64,000 nt of DNA from Paraoerskovia marina DSM 21750. Lineage in GTDB: Bacteria; Actinomycetota; Actinomycetes; Actinomycetales; Cellulomonadaceae. Below, in pieces: positions 1-10,585 of this stretch; positions within the stretch are counted from its first letter, which is position 1, and each line of letters starts with the position of its first letter. The stretch lies in the NCBI RefSeq assembly GCF_000701465.1, contig NZ_JNIY01000005.1, positions 219,808-283,807 of the forward strand. Direction: 5' to 3'. A program made the translations under genes and the position numbers. The notes below the pieces were generated by a model. That model was given only the letters and a program-made list of their open reading frames with translations. It was not told the origin of the DNA and did not search any database.

Positions 1-1031
1 CCGCCGAGGAGGCCTCGCGCCTGATCGGAGACTTCGACCAGGAGGTCGGCAGAAACGTCGCGCCGTTCGCAGCGGTGCTCCTGCGCTCGGAGTCGGCCTC
101 GTCGTCGCAGATCGAGAACCTCACGTCGGGCGCACGTCAGATCGCGCTCGCCGAGATCGGTGAGGACGCCCGCGCGAACGCGCAGCAGATCGTCGGCAAC
201 GTCCGCGCGATGACCGCCGCCGTAAACCTGTCCGAGGGGGTCGACATCACCGGGATCCTGACGATGCACGACGCACTGATGTCCCCGGCCCCGTACGCCG
301 GGGAGCTCCGCACGGAGCAGGTCTGGATCGGCGGCACCGCGTACTCGCCGCACGACGCCGTCTTCACACCTCCCCACCACGACCGCCTGACCGACGACCT
401 TGCCGACCTGGTCGCGTTCGCACGACGAACCGACGTTCCGGCGCTCACGCACGCTGCGGTCGCCCACGCGCAGTTCGAGACGATCCACCCGTTCGTCGAC
501 GGCAACGGCCGGACGGGGCGAGCGCTCATCCATGCACTCCTCAGGCACCGCGGGCTGACCCGGACCGTGACCGTGCCCGTCTCCGCCGGCCTGCTCGTCG
601 ACACGGAGGGGTACTTCTCAGCGTTGACCGCCTTCCGCGCAGGAGACGCCGCACCGATCGTGGACGCGCTCTCCGCCGCAGCGGTCCTCTCCGTGTCGAA
701 CGGTCGTCGCCTCGTCGCCGATCTGCTCGACGCCCGTGCCACCTGGGCCGCGAACCTCACCGCGCGCGCAGACTCGGCCGCGTGGCCGCTCCTCGACGTC
801 GTCCTGCGCCACCCCGTGCTCGGGACCGAGCTGGTGCGAGAGCAGCTCGGCGTCACCCAACCGAACGCCCGGCGCGCCATCGACCGGCTGGTGGACGCCG
901 GTGCGCTCGTCGAGGTCGGCGGGCGACGGCGGTCGATCCTCTGGCAGGCACCCCAGGTCCTCACCGCCCTCGACGAGTTCGCAGCACGCGCGGGACGTCG
1001 GCGCCTCGGCTCCCCTGCCTCGGTGGACTGA
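1..1031 (+). CDS. Fic family protein (5' truncated by window edge)
   Basis: Reading frame open from base 3, so the gene starts before the window. Fic enzymes usually transfer AMP from ATP to target proteins. The core motif HPFVDGNGRTGR is encoded at 486-521, with the catalytic His and the GNGR anion-binding loop intact. An N-terminal SSQIEN segment (about 102-119) fits the S/T-xxx-E-G/N inhibitory helix, which occupies the ATP site in self-inhibited Fic proteins. The C-terminal part (about 780-1000) looks like a winged helix, as in stand-alone Fic proteins with DNA-binding tails. An internal GTG at 75 is not the start because the upstream codons encode the usual FDQEVGRNVAPF segment. No antitoxin gene is visible within the window. 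The family call is secure; target and role are unknown. Confidence 0.9.
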   Translation, partial: AEEASRLIGDFDQEVGRNVAPFAAVLLRSESASSSQIENLTSGARQIALAEIGEDARANAQQIVGNVRAMTAAVNLSEGVDITGILTMHDALMSPAPYAGELRTEQVWIGGTAYSPHDAVFTPPHHDRLTDDLADLVAFARRTDVPALTHAAVAHAQFETIHPFVDGNGRTGRALIHALLRHRGLTRTVTVPVSAGLLVDTEGYFSALTAFRAGDAAPIVDALSAAAVLSVSNGRRLVADLLDARATWAANLTARADSAAWPLLDVVLRHPVLGTELVREQLGVTQPNARRAIDRLVDAGALVEVGGRRRSILWQAPQVLTALDEFAARAGRRRLGSPASVD

Positions 1032-1315
1032 GGGCTTCTTGCGCTGCGCAACCACGGTGGGTTGACCACGCTTGGCACACTATTTATGCCAGGGCCTTGT
1101 CCGCGAGCGCCCGTCAGGTCCTCGTGCGCCGTTTCGTGACGTCCCCTGCGCCGTGCAGGCGGGGCGCGTTCGTCGGCGTGGTGGTCGGCGGCCGGGCCTG
1201 GTGGTCGGTGGCGGGTGGAAAGGGGCGTACGGTTCGAGGCAGAGCCTCCCCTGGTGGGCCCGGTGGCTGCTGGTGCGATTCTCTCGAAACCGCCTGGGCC
1301 CTGGAGGACACCGTC
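1032..1315. other. Intergenic region, no gene seen
   Basis: About 284 bases between the Fic gene and the next start. The sequence is GC- and GT-rich with several self-complementary stretches, but I recognise no riboswitch, tRNA or convincing small coding region. It presumably holds the promoter and leader of the dehydrogenase gene that follows. Confidence 0.4.
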
Positions 1316-2467
1316 ATGACTCCCCTGACTCTTGGCATTCTTGCCCGGTCGCGCAAGGAGAACGAGCTGCGCCTGGCGATCCATCCGCGTCATCTGCGGC
1401 AGATCCCTGAGGATCTTCGTCCGTTCGTGCTGCTGGAGCGCGGTTACGGCGAGCGGTTCGGGTTCTCGGACGAGCAGGTGGGCGCGTGGGTGGGTGGTCT
1501 GCGGTCTCGGGAGGAGCTGGTCGCGGAGTCGGACGTGGTGCTGGCGCCGAAGCCGTTGCTGAGCGACGTCGCGGAGCTGCGGGAGGGTCAGACGCTGTGG
1601 GGGTGGCCGCACTGTGTCCAGGACTCTGAGCTGACGCAGGTGGCGATCGACCGGTCGTTGACGTTGATCGCGTTCGAGGCGATGAACCACTGGGGTCCGG
1701 ACGGGGCGTTCAACCTGCACGTGTTTCACAAGAACAACGAGCTGGCGGGGTACAGCTCGGTGCTGCATGCGATGCAGCTGGCGGGGATGGCCGGGGACTA
1801 CGGTCCGCGGCTGCGTGCGGTGGTGATCGGGTTCGGTGCGACGGCGCGTGGCGCGGTGACGGCGTTGGATGCTCTGGGGGTGCATGACGTCGACGTGCTG
1901 ACGCGTCGGGACGTGGCGGCGGTGGCGGCCCCGATCCATTCGGCGCGCATCGTCCGGTTGGACGACGATCCGAGCGGGGGCCGGGTGGGGCACGCGGTGA
2001 CTGCGGAGGGCCGGGTGCCGTTGCCGGAGTTCCTGGGTGAGCACGACATCATCGTCAACTGCGTGCTGCAGGACACCGAGGCTCCGTTGATGTTCTTGAC
2101 GGACGATGATCTGCCGGACCTTGCGTCGGGGACGGTGATCGTGGACGTGTCGTGCGACGAGGGTATGGCGTTCGGCTGGGCCCGGCCGACGTCGTTCGAG
2201 GAGCCGGCGTTCGCCGTCGGGAACGGGGTGCTGTACTACGCGGTCGACCACAGTCCTTCGTACCTGTGGAACTCTGCGACGTGGGAGATCAGCTCTGCCT
2301 TGATGTCGTTTCTTCGTACGGTCATGGGTGGGCCCGACGCCTGGGTGGAGGACGAGACGGTGCGTCGCGCGATCGAGGTCCGTGACGGCGTCGTGCTGAA
2401 CCCGGCGATCCTTGCCTTCCAGGGGCGGGATGCCGACTACCCGCACGCTGTCGGACGTCGCGACTAG
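1316..2467 (+). CDS. N5-(carboxyethyl)ornithine synthase / alanine dehydrogenase-like enzyme
   Basis: 383-residue protein of the alanine dehydrogenase/pyridine nucleotide transhydrogenase family. The nearest relatives I recognise are N5-(carboxyethyl)ornithine synthases, which reductively condense pyruvate with ornithine using NADPH. The N-terminal half has the family's RKENELRLAIHP and LAPKP segments. The central part carries the Rossmann motif VVIGFGATARGAV (about residues 163-175), and a late VDVSCDEG stretch is typical. The ATG at 1316 follows a GGAGG at 1303-1307. The stop overlaps the convergent DUF1579 stop. Substrate cannot be read from sequence, so a plain alanine dehydrogenase or opine-type dehydrogenase remains possible. 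Confidence 0.7.
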   Translation: MTPLTLGILARSRKENELRLAIHPRHLRQIPEDLRPFVLLERGYGERFGFSDEQVGAWVGGLRSREELVAESDVVLAPKPLLSDVAELREGQTLWGWPHCVQDSELTQVAIDRSLTLIAFEAMNHWGPDGAFNLHVFHKNNELAGYSSVLHAMQLAGMAGDYGPRLRAVVIGFGATARGAVTALDALGVHDVDVLTRRDVAAVAAPIHSARIVRLDDDPSGGRVGHAVTAEGRVPLPEFLGEHDIIVNCVLQDTEAPLMFLTDDDLPDLASGTVIVDVSCDEGMAFGWARPTSFEEPAFAVGNGVLYYAVDHSPSYLWNSATWEISSALMSFLRTVMGGPDAWVEDETVRRAIEVRDGVVLNPAILAFQGRDADYPHAVGRRD

Positions 2468-2919
2468 TCGATGCGGTGGGCGACCCGGTCGCACAGGGGC
2501 AGCCACGCGTCCCGGGGTCTCCACTCCCAGGTGACGGTCTGGGTGCGGCCGTCCGCGCTGAACTCGAACGTCGCTCGTTCGTGCTCGCCGGTGAGCGTCC
2601 ACGTGCGACGGTCGACGGTCATCGTGTAGTCGCGGGCGTACCCGTGGTTCTCGACGGTCCGTGCGAAGTAGCGTTCGGTGTCGCGGTCCCACCCGAGGAT
2701 GCTGAGGGTGTCGAAGGGACCGTTGGCGCGTTCGTCCTGGATGACGAAGTACTTGCCGGTGTGCCAGCGTGCGGTGTGGATGCTTCGCCACGGGGCGGGT
2801 TCTGCGTACGGGTCGGCCGGTGTCTGGGTGGGTCCACCGTAGGAGACCCCTTCGGCGTGCCAGCTGCCGACGAAGACCGCGAGCGCCTCGTGCGGTCCCC
2901 CGGTGGTGGTGTCGGTCAT
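2464..2919 (-). CDS. DUF1579 family protein
   Basis: 151-residue soluble protein with no signal peptide. Its pattern (FVGSWHAEG near the N-terminus, then alternating short strands ending in WEWRP) fits DUF1579, a lipocalin/SRPBCC-like small beta-barrel family without an assigned reaction. The gene is convergent with the dehydrogenase and the two stop codons overlap. It stands alone on this strand, with 170 bases separating it from the MarR-like gene behind it. Function unknown. Confidence 0.65.
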   Translation of the reverse strand: MTDTTTGGPHEALAVFVGSWHAEGVSYGGPTQTPADPYAEPAPWRSIHTARWHTGKYFVIQDERANGPFDTLSILGWDRDTERYFARTVENHGYARDYTMTVDRRTWTLTGEHERATFEFSADGRTQTVTWEWRPRDAWLPLCDRVAHRID

Positions 2920-3089
2920 GGTGTCCCCGTCCTGGTCGGTCCGTCCGTCTCCTGGTGGCTGTCCGCGAGCGCCCGGGCGTTCTCGACGGCCGCCGGCTGT
3001 CTTCCATGGTGTGCCCGAGAGCTCGATGCGCGCGATCGGGGGTGCACGGGACCGGGCGCGTGTCGGCGGGGCTGCGGCGGAGGTGCCCC

Positions 3090-3374
3090 CTAGTCGACGA
3101 AGGCCAGGATCGACGCTCGACCGCGCGGCGTCAGGGTGATCGCCCGGGCCCGCCCGTCGAGCTCGTGCTGTCGACGTTCGAGGTATCCGCCTGCCTCGAG
3201 CCGGTCGAGGATGCCCGACGTCGTGGCCGCGCTGACCTGCAGGCGGTTCGCGAGCTCTGTCGCCCGCTGGGGGTCGTGCGCGTGGAGGATCGCGAGGACG
3301 CGCAGCTGCTGCATGGTGAGCGTCGTGCTCGAGATGGCGGCCAGTCGCCGCCTCACCTGATCGGAAGGGGTCAC
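3090..3374 (-). CDS. Short MarR-type winged-helix regulator
   Basis: About 94 residues if the GTG at 3374 is used; it lies just after an AGGA and before VTPSDQVRRRL. The reading frame continues upstream to 3524 but would overlap the next gene and encode an Arg-rich, unlikely N-terminus. The MarR core is clear: MQQLRVLAIL, the recognition helix region SAATTSGILDRLEAGGYLERR, and the wing DGRARAITLTPRG. The protein ends soon after the wing (ASILAFVD), so the C-terminal dimerisation helix is much shorter than in typical MarR proteins of about 140 residues. Probably a local repressor; ligand and target unknown. Confidence 0.65.
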   Translation of the reverse strand: MTPSDQVRRRLAAISSTTLTMQQLRVLAILHAHDPQRATELANRLQVSAATTSGILDRLEAGGYLERRQHELDGRARAITLTPRGRASILAFVD

Positions 3375-3475
3375 GCTGCTGATCCTGGCAACCGCACCTG
3401 TGTGCGAGCCATGAAGGACCCGGGCGGTTCCCGAGCGTTCGGTGTGGGTCTCGACCGGACGACGGTGCCGGTACG

Positions 3476-3691
3476 TCAGCGGTCGTCGTCGTCCACGTGT
3501 TCGAGGATGTCTCCCGGTTGACACTCGAGCTGGCGACAGATGGCGTCGAGCGTGCCGAGGCGCACGGCCTTGGCCTTGCCGGTCTTGAGGATCGACAGGT
3601 TGGCGACCGTGATACCGACTCGCTCGGCGAGCTCGGTCAGGGTCATCTTGCGCTCGACGAGCATCCGGTCGAGACGGACGGCGATCGCCAT
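3476..3691 (-). CDS. XRE/Cro-type small HTH regulator (YozG-like)
   Basis: 71-residue one-domain helix-turn-helix protein: MTLTELAERVGITVANLSILKTGK is the HTH, followed by the conserved ICRQLECQPGDIL tail of the small Cro/CI family. Its ATG overlaps the stop of the preceding DUF2975 gene (TGATG), implying translational coupling. DUF2975 membrane proteins and this HTH type form a recurrent two-gene module in Gram-positive bacteria, where the HTH protein is thought to control the module. What signal the pair senses is not known. The HTH gene itself is intact even though its partner is frameshifted. Confidence 0.85.
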   Translation of the reverse strand: MAIAVRLDRMLVERKMTLTELAERVGITVANLSILKTGKAKAVRLGTLDAICRQLECQPGDILEHVDDDDR

Positions 3692-4153
3692 CAGACCGTC
3701 AACCTCTGCTCGTTCTCGATGTCTGCCCCGTGGCGAGACACCTCGGCCACGAGGAGGACCAGGACACCGAGGGCGATCTGGACGAAGTCCACACCGGTCG
3801 AGGCGCCGTCCCACGGTGCGAGCATCATCTCTTCGGCAAAGGACTGCGCGCCGTAGCCGGTCTGGACGATGGACGTGTAGTGGCTCAGCAGGGGCCGGTG
3901 CCGCGCCTACGATCGCCAGCCATCCCAGACCACGCAGCAACCGCACGGTGCGAGGACTGAACGCCGTTCCCGCGGCCGCAGCCGCGAGAAGCCGCCACAC
4001 CATCGCGAGCCATGCGACGACCCCCACCCCGACGAGCACCTTCTCGACGAGCTGGGCGGCGACGAAGGTGCTCCATCCCCCGCTCGAGGCGAGCTGGACC
4101 TCGCGCGTCAGTCGCACGGTGACCGGCTGCACATCGGCAGAAGGGGCCGTCAC
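3691..4153 (-). pseudogene. DUF2975 membrane protein, apparent frameshift
   Basis: Begins at a GTG (4153) and encodes the DUF2975 pattern of three to four membrane segments. The frame breaks at a run of four C residues (plus-strand GGGG, 3891-3894). Before it, the frame reads VEKVLVGVGVVAWLAMVW and LLRGLGWLAIVGAAPA; dropping one base restores LLSHYTSIVQTGYG, then the C-terminal helix IALGVLVLLVAEVSRHGADI and the typical ENEQRLTV end. With the correction the protein is 153 residues, the usual family length. Either a real one-base insertion or a homopolymer sequencing error; the rest of the gene shows no decay, which favours an error or a very recent change. Confidence 0.75.
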
Positions 4154-4351
4154 CCTGTCCGCGGTTTACCAGAACGTCGACCGCCCACCGCGCAAGGCCC
4201 CCTTCGAGGAGTGCGACATGATCGACGTGCCCAGCGCGGGATCCGAGATCGGACCGCGCCGGCCGAGTGCGGCGACACTCGAGACCGCGTGCTGGACCTC
4301 CGCGCACCGTCCCGCCGGTGCAGACCGGCGCGCAGGGCATAGGTTCGACCC

Positions 4352-5314
4352 ATGACGAACGCCGCACCCTCTGTGCCCTGGGCTCCGGACGCGCCGCTCG
4401 GTGACGCGTTTGAGTCGGCCCCGATCGCCGGCGCGACGCTCGTCCGGCCACGCCGGACGCCGTCCGATCCGCGAGGCGTCGTCGTCCACCTGCACGGCTA
4501 CAATGACTACTTCTTCCAGGCGCACCTCGCCGAGGCGTTCACACGAGCCGGGTTCGCCTTCTACGCCGTCGACGCCCGCCGCGCAGGTCGGTCCCTGCGA
4601 CCGGGCGAGGTCCCGCACTACCAGTCGGACCTGCACGAGCAGGCGACCGACCTGAGCACGGCCGTGGCTCTGGCGCGGGCCGCGCACCCCGGCCTCCCGC
4701 TGATCGTGCACGCGCACTCCACCGGAGGGCTGGTGGCCGCGCTGTGGGCCCATTCGCACCGCGAGCGCCGCACGGTCGACGCGTTGGTGCTGAACAGCCC
4801 GTTCCTGGACGTGGGGGCCAGCAGCTGGTTGTCGCCGGTGGCGTTCGCGATGCTCGACGTCGCGGCGCCGTTGTCACCGATGGTGCAGGTGACGTCCGCG
4901 CCGTCCTGGTACGCGACGTATCAGCATGTCGAGCACGGAGGGCGCTGGGACTTCGACACGTCGTTGAAGCGTCCGCAGGGGCTGCCGGCGCGGGCAGGCT
5001 GGCTGCGTGCGGTGGTGCGCGCTCAGGTGCGGTTGGCAGCGGGGCTCGAGGTGGGATGCCCGGTGCTGGTCGCACACTCGGCGTCCTCGGGCATCGACTC
5101 CCCGGACAACCCGTTGCTCGATGCCCAGGACACGGTGCTCGACGTCGCCCACATCGAACGGTTGGCGCCGCGGTTGGGCGACGACGTGCGGACGGTGGCG
5201 GTCGAGGGCGGGGTGCACGACCTGTCGCTGTCGGCACCAGCACCTCGCGCGCTGTACCTCGACGAGGTGTTGTCGTTCGCCGCGAGCGCCGGTTCGGCCG
5301 GTGGTGCCCCGTGA
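4352..5314 (+). CDS. Alpha/beta hydrolase (serine aminopeptidase S33/monoglyceride lipase-like)
   Basis: 320-residue cytosolic hydrolase. The oxyanion segment VVHLHGYNDY (about residues 46-55) is followed by the nucleophile elbow HAHSTGG, a G-to-A variant of GxSxG. The charge-relay His is in GGVHDLSLS near the C-terminus, and an Asp candidate is in SGIDSPD. This arrangement matches the S33/lysophospholipase L2-type family acting on monoacylglycerols or lysophospholipids. The following glycerophosphodiesterase overlaps it by 4 bases (GTGA), so the pair probably works on lipid breakdown products: deacylation, then cleavage of the glycerophosphodiester (inference). Confidence 0.8.
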   Translation: MTNAAPSVPWAPDAPLGDAFESAPIAGATLVRPRRTPSDPRGVVVHLHGYNDYFFQAHLAEAFTRAGFAFYAVDARRAGRSLRPGEVPHYQSDLHEQATDLSTAVALARAAHPGLPLIVHAHSTGGLVAALWAHSHRERRTVDALVLNSPFLDVGASSWLSPVAFAMLDVAAPLSPMVQVTSAPSWYATYQHVEHGGRWDFDTSLKRPQGLPARAGWLRAVVRAQVRLAAGLEVGCPVLVAHSASSGIDSPDNPLLDAQDTVLDVAHIERLAPRLGDDVRTVAVEGGVHDLSLSAPAPRALYLDEVLSFAASAGSAGGAP

Positions 5315-6099
5315 GCGGGCGTCCGACGTCGTGGGCGTTTCCGTACTTCGACGCACCGGGCGGCGTGGTCGCACTCGCGCATCGTGGCTTCTCGCTCTCG
5401 GGACTGGAGAACTCGATGGCGGCGTTCGCCGGAGCGGTCGACCTCGGGTTCGGCTACGTCGAGACCGACGCCCATGCCACCCGTGACGGTGTGGCGGTGG
5501 CTCTGCACGACGCATCGCTGGACCGGACGACGGATGCGCACGGGCTCGTCGCGGAGCTTCCCTGGGCGAAGGTGCGCGAGGCCCGCATCGGTGGCGTCGA
5601 GCCGGTCCCGCTCCTGGAGGACGTGCTCGGGACGTGGCCGGACCTGCGGGTCAACATCGACGTCAAGGCCGCCTCGGGGGCGGTGCCGGTGGCCGAGGCG
5701 GTCGCCCGGACCGGCGCGTGGGACCGGGTCTGCGTCACGTCGTTCTCCCGGGCACGCCGTCGGGCAACCCTGACCGCTCTGGGACGGGCCGTCGCGACGT
5801 CGGCGGCCACCGGGGAGGTGGCGGCCTTCGTCGGCGCCGCGCGGTTGCGCTCGGCCCGACTCGCTCGCTGCGCGCTGGCGGACGTCCAGGCGCTGCAGGT
5901 CCCCGTGCGCCAAGGACCGGTGACGGTCGTCGACCGCTCGACGGTCGCCGCCGCCCACCGGGCGGGCCGGCAGGTACACGTGTGGACCATTAACGCAGTC
6001 GACCACATGCACCAGCTGCTCGACCTCGGGGTCGACGGTCTGGTGACCGACCGCGCGGAACTGCTCGAGAAGGTGCTGCGCGCCCGCGGCGTGTGGTGA
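5311..6099 (+). CDS. Glycerophosphodiester phosphodiesterase family protein
   Basis: 262 residues from the GTG at 5311, which shares 4 bases with the end of the hydrolase gene. GDPD-fold signatures are present: LAHRGFS near the start (catalytic His-Arg), ENSMAAFAGAVDLGFGYVE, then DAHATRDGVAVALHD with the second His, and NIDVKAA. The C-terminus has the usual VHVWTIN and LGVDGLVTDR. These enzymes hydrolyse glycerophosphodiesters to glycerol-3-phosphate and an alcohol, using a metal bound by the Glu and Asp residues. No signal peptide or membrane segment is seen, so it is probably cytosolic. Confidence 0.9.
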   Translation: MSGRPTSWAFPYFDAPGGVVALAHRGFSLSGLENSMAAFAGAVDLGFGYVETDAHATRDGVAVALHDASLDRTTDAHGLVAELPWAKVREARIGGVEPVPLLEDVLGTWPDLRVNIDVKAASGAVPVAEAVARTGAWDRVCVTSFSRARRRATLTALGRAVATSAATGEVAAFVGAARLRSARLARCALADVQALQVPVRQGPVTVVDRSTVAAAHRAGRQVHVWTINAVDHMHQLLDLGVDGLVTDRAELLEKVLRARGVW

Positions 6100-6109
6100 G
6101 TGCGCCGAC

Positions 6110-7819
<1,710 letters not shown>

Positions 7820-9034
7820 TCAGCGCAGGTTCTCCGGGATGGCGGCGAGGTACGACTCGACGTTGCGGCGGATCTCCGGCACCGAGTCACCACCGAACTT
7901 CTCGAGGGCGGCCTGGGCCAGGGTGAGCGCGACCATGGCCTCGGCGACGACGGCGGCCGGCGGGACGGCACAGACGTCGGAGCGCTGGTGCTGGGCCGTG
8001 GAGGCCTCGCCCGTGGCGGTGTCGATCGTTCGCAGCGCCCGCGGGACGGTCGAGATCGGCTTCATCGCGGCGCGCACGCGCAGGACCTCACCGTTGGTCA
8101 TACCGCCCTCGACGCCGCCGGCCCGGTTGCTCAGGCGGGTGATGCGGCCGTCCTCGCGGACCATCTCGTCGTGGGCCGCGGACCCACGACGGCGTGCCGT
8201 GCGGAAGCCGTCGCCGACCTCCACCCCCTTGATGGCCTGGATCCCCATCAGCTCGGCCGCCAGGCGCGCGTCCAGGCGCCGGTCGGCGTGGACGTAGGAC
8301 CCGATACCCGTCGGTACGTCGTAGGCCAGCACCTCGACGACACCGCCGAGCGTGTCGCCGTCCTTGTGGCACTGGTCGATCTCGGCGACCATCGCCGCCG
8401 AGGTCTCGGGGTCGAAGCAGCGCACCGGGTCGGCGTCGAGAGCGGCGACGTCGTCCGCCGTCGGCAGGACGGCGTCCTCGGGCACCTCGACGGGACCGAT
8501 GGCGACCACGTGGGAGACGAGCCGGACGCCGAACGCCTGCTCGAGCAGATGGGCGGCCGCCGTCCCGAGCGCCACGCGGGTGGCGGTCTCGCGCGCCGAC
8601 GCACGCTCCAGGACGGGACGGGCGTCGTCGAACCCGTACTTGCGCATGCCCACCAGGTCGGCGTGTCCGGGACGTGGCCGGGTCAGCGGACGGTTGCGCG
8701 CAACCTCCCGCACGTCACCCGTGCCCGCGTCGACCTGCAGCGCCTCGGGCGGGACCGGGTCTGCCGACATCACGTCGACCCACTTGGGCCACTCGGTGTT
8801 GCCGATCTCGATCGCGAGCGGACCACCCTGGGAGATCCCGTGACGCAGGCCGCCGAGAATGCGCACCTGGTCCTTCTCGAACTTCATCCGCGCCCCGCGG
8901 CCGTAGCCGAGCCGGCGGCGGGCAAGAGCATCCTGGACGTCGGCCGTCACGATCTCGACGCCGGCGGGAAGCCCCTCAAGGATCCCGACCAGCGCCTCAC
9001 CGTGCGACTCACCTGAGGTCAACCACCGAAGCAT
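7820..9034 (-). CDS. aroC: Chorismate synthase
   Basis: 404 residues; last step of the shikimate pathway (EPSP to chorismate, needing reduced FMN). Family signatures: the N-terminal [11 protein letters not shown], the [16 protein letters not shown] block, then [13 protein letters not shown], and the C-terminal [20 protein letters not shown]. The ATG at 9034 faces the divergent prepilin-peptidase gene with about 115 bases between, so this gap should hold the promoter of the aroCKB transcript. Confidence 0.97.
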   Translation of the reverse strand: MLRWLTSGESHGEALVGILEGLPAGVEIVTADVQDALARRRLGYGRGARMKFEKDQVRILGGLRHGISQGGPLAIEIGNTEWPKWVDVMSADPVPPEALQVDAGTGDVREVARNRPLTRPRPGHADLVGMRKYGFDDARPVLERASARETATRVALGTAAAHLLEQAFGVRLVSHVVAIGPVEVPEDAVLPTADDVAALDADPVRCFDPETSAAMVAEIDQCHKDGDTLGGVVEVLAYDVPTGIGSYVHADRRLDARLAAELMGIQAIKGVEVGDGFRTARRRGSAAHDEMVREDGRITRLSNRAGGVEGGMTNGEVLRVRAAMKPISTVPRALRTIDTATGEASTAQHQRSDVCAVPPAAVVAEAMVALTLAQAALEKFGGDSVPEIRRNVESYLAAIPENLR

Positions 9035-9129
9035 GGCGTCATCCTCCCACGACACGCCCGCACAGCCGTCGGCCGCCCACCGTGCGGACGGCGGGGTGAA
9101 CCTGTGGACAACCGGCTGCGGACGGCCTC

Positions 9130-9145
9130 TCGACGCTAGCGTCGA
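9130..9145. repeat. 16-base perfect palindrome at the prepilin peptidase start
   Basis: Sequence tcgacgctagcgtcga, perfectly self-complementary, ends 4 bases before the ATG at 9150 and lies in the divergent gap between aroC and the peptidase gene. It sits where a ribosome-binding site would be expected, so it may be an operator or a translation-blocking hairpin. No regulator is assigned. Confidence 0.4.
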
Positions 9146-9149
9146 AGCC

Positions 9150-9740
9150 ATGCTCGCCGACCTCGCCGCCCGCATCGACACCGAGACACGGGCCGACCGC
9201 CGTGTCTCGCTCGCGCTGTCGGCAGCGCTGGTGCTCGCAGTCCTGGTCAGCAGGTGGCCCGCTCCCGACACCGTGGCGTTCGTGGTACTGGCCGTGGCCT
9301 GCGGTCCGTTGACCGTCATCGACCTGCGCAGCCACCGCCTGCCCGACGCCCTGACCGGGCCGACGGCCGCCGCCGCGCTCGTGGTCCTCGGACTGACGGT
9401 GCTCATCGGTCCGGACACACTCGCCGACCTCGGTCGCGCGGCGCTCGGCGCCTTCCTGCTCCTCGCGGCCTACCTGGCACTGGCGATCGTGCGCCCCGGC
9501 GGGCTCGGCCTCGGTGACGTCAAGCTCGCAGGCGTCGTCGGGCTCTATCTCGCCTGGTGCGGGTGGGAGGCCTGGTTCCTCGGCACGTTCGCGGCGTTCA
9601 CCCTCGGCGGGCTCTGGGCGCTCGCACTGCTGCTGGCACGTCGAGCGACCGGGACGACCGCCTTCGCGTTCGGTCCGTTCATGCTCGTCGGAGCGGCGGT
9701 CGCGATCGGCCTCGACAGCGCCGGCGCGTTCTCCTTCTAG
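9150..9740 (+). CDS. Prepilin peptidase (A24A), short form
   Basis: About 196 residues from ATG 9150; the frame is open from 9033 but that start would overlap aroC and give a poorly conserved extension. It is a membrane protein with roughly six hydrophobic segments. The two catalytic aspartates of TadV/PilD-type aspartyl peptidases are in [11 protein letters not shown] and [10 protein letters not shown], and FGPFM near the C-terminus is also typical. The N-terminal methyltransferase domain of full PilD is absent. It should cleave leader peptides of type IV or Tad pilins or competence pseudopilins; none is encoded nearby. Its stop overlaps the aroE stop. Confidence 0.85.
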   Translation: MLADLAARIDTETRADRRVSLALSAALVLAVLVSRWPAPDTVAFVVLAVACGPLTVIDLRSHRLPDALTGPTAAAALVVLGLTVLIGPDTLADLGRAALGAFLLLAAYLALAIVRPGGLGLGDVKLAGVVGLYLAWCGWEAWFLGTFAAFTLGGLWALALLLARRATGTTAFAFGPFMLVGAAVAIGLDSAGAFSF

Positions 9741-10585
9741 ACCGGAGCCAGGGCCGACCGCAGGGCCTCGTCCATCGCCGTGACCGGCGCGGCGTGCCCC
9801 GTCATCAGGCGGACCTGCTCGGCCGCCTGGTGCAGCAGCATCCGCTCACCGCCGACGACGACGCCCCCGGCGCGCGACCAGGCCCGGGACAGCTCCGTCG
9901 GGCGCGGGTCGTAGACCACGTCGAGCAAGACGCCGGAGACGGGTGCCCCCGAATCCGCCAGGACCTGCGCCCACGGGTCGGCGGCGTGCTTCGGCATCGT
10001 CGAGACGACGACGTCGGCCCGCGGAAGGACGTCCGTCGCGGCGTCGAGGCGCGAGAACTGCGGCGTGACGCCCATCCGGTGCGCTGCGGCGCGCAGCTCT
10101 CCGGTCCGCGCCAACGACCGCACGAGGACGTGCGGGCTCGTGCACCCGAGCTCGCCGAGCGCTGCGAGCGTCGACGCAGCCGTGGCACCGGCGCCGAGGA
10201 TCACGGCGTGCGCGGGCGGGCCCGTGCGTGCCTGCTGGCCGAGCCCCTCCCCGAGCGCCGCCACGAGGCCGTGCACGTCGGTGTTCGCCCCCACGCGCGT
10301 GCGGCCGGACGGCAGCAGCGTGTTCACCGCGCCGACGACCTCGGCGAGCGGCTCGACCGAGTCGAGCAGCGGGATGACGGCGTGCTTGAGCGGCATCGTC
10401 AGGCTGAGCCCGGCCCAGGACTCGTCCATCGCGTCGACGAATCCCGCCAGCTCGGCCTCCCGCACGTCCACCGCGGTGTACGTCCAGTCGTCGAGTCCGA
10501 GCGCGCGGTACGCGGCACGGTGCAGCGCCGGGGACAACGAGTGGGCGACAGGATGCCCGAGCACCGCGGCACGACGAGCCGTCAC
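9737..10585 (-). CDS. aroE: Shikimate dehydrogenase (AroE family)
   Basis: 282 residues; NADPH-dependent reduction of 3-dehydroshikimate. N-terminal AVLGHPVAHSLSPALHRAAY and LSLTMPLKH (the catalytic-Lys region) bind shikimate. VGAVNTLL and NTDVHGL follow, and the dinucleotide-binding VILGAGATAAS lies mid-protein. The GTG start at 10585 overlaps the mltG stop (GTGA), placing aroE at the end of the alaS-ruvX-mltG-aroE transcript rather than with aroCKB. The stop codon overlaps that of the convergent prepilin peptidase. Confidence 0.94.
   Translation of the reverse strand: MTARRAAVLGHPVAHSLSPALHRAAYRALGLDDWTYTAVDVREAELAGFVDAMDESWAGLSLTMPLKHAVIPLLDSVEPLAEVVGAVNTLLPSGRTRVGANTDVHGLVAALGEGLGQQARTGPPAHAVILGAGATAASTLAALGELGCTSPHVLVRSLARTGELRAAAHRMGVTPQFSRLDAATDVLPRADVVVSTMPKHAADPWAQVLADSGAPVSGVLLDVVYDPRPTELSRAWSRAGGVVVGGERMLLHQAAEQVRLMTGHAAPVTAMDEALRSALAPV

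Noticed and set aside
1032..1315. Riboswitch in the leader of the dehydrogenase gene
   Set aside because: The leader has GC-rich self-complementarity but none of the conserved core sequences of riboswitch classes I know.
137..3007. Very long open frames opposite real genes, e.g. minus-strand frame of 956 codons
   Set aside because: Arg/Pro/His-rich shadows produced by GC-rich third positions of real genes; no family pattern and no ribosome-binding site.
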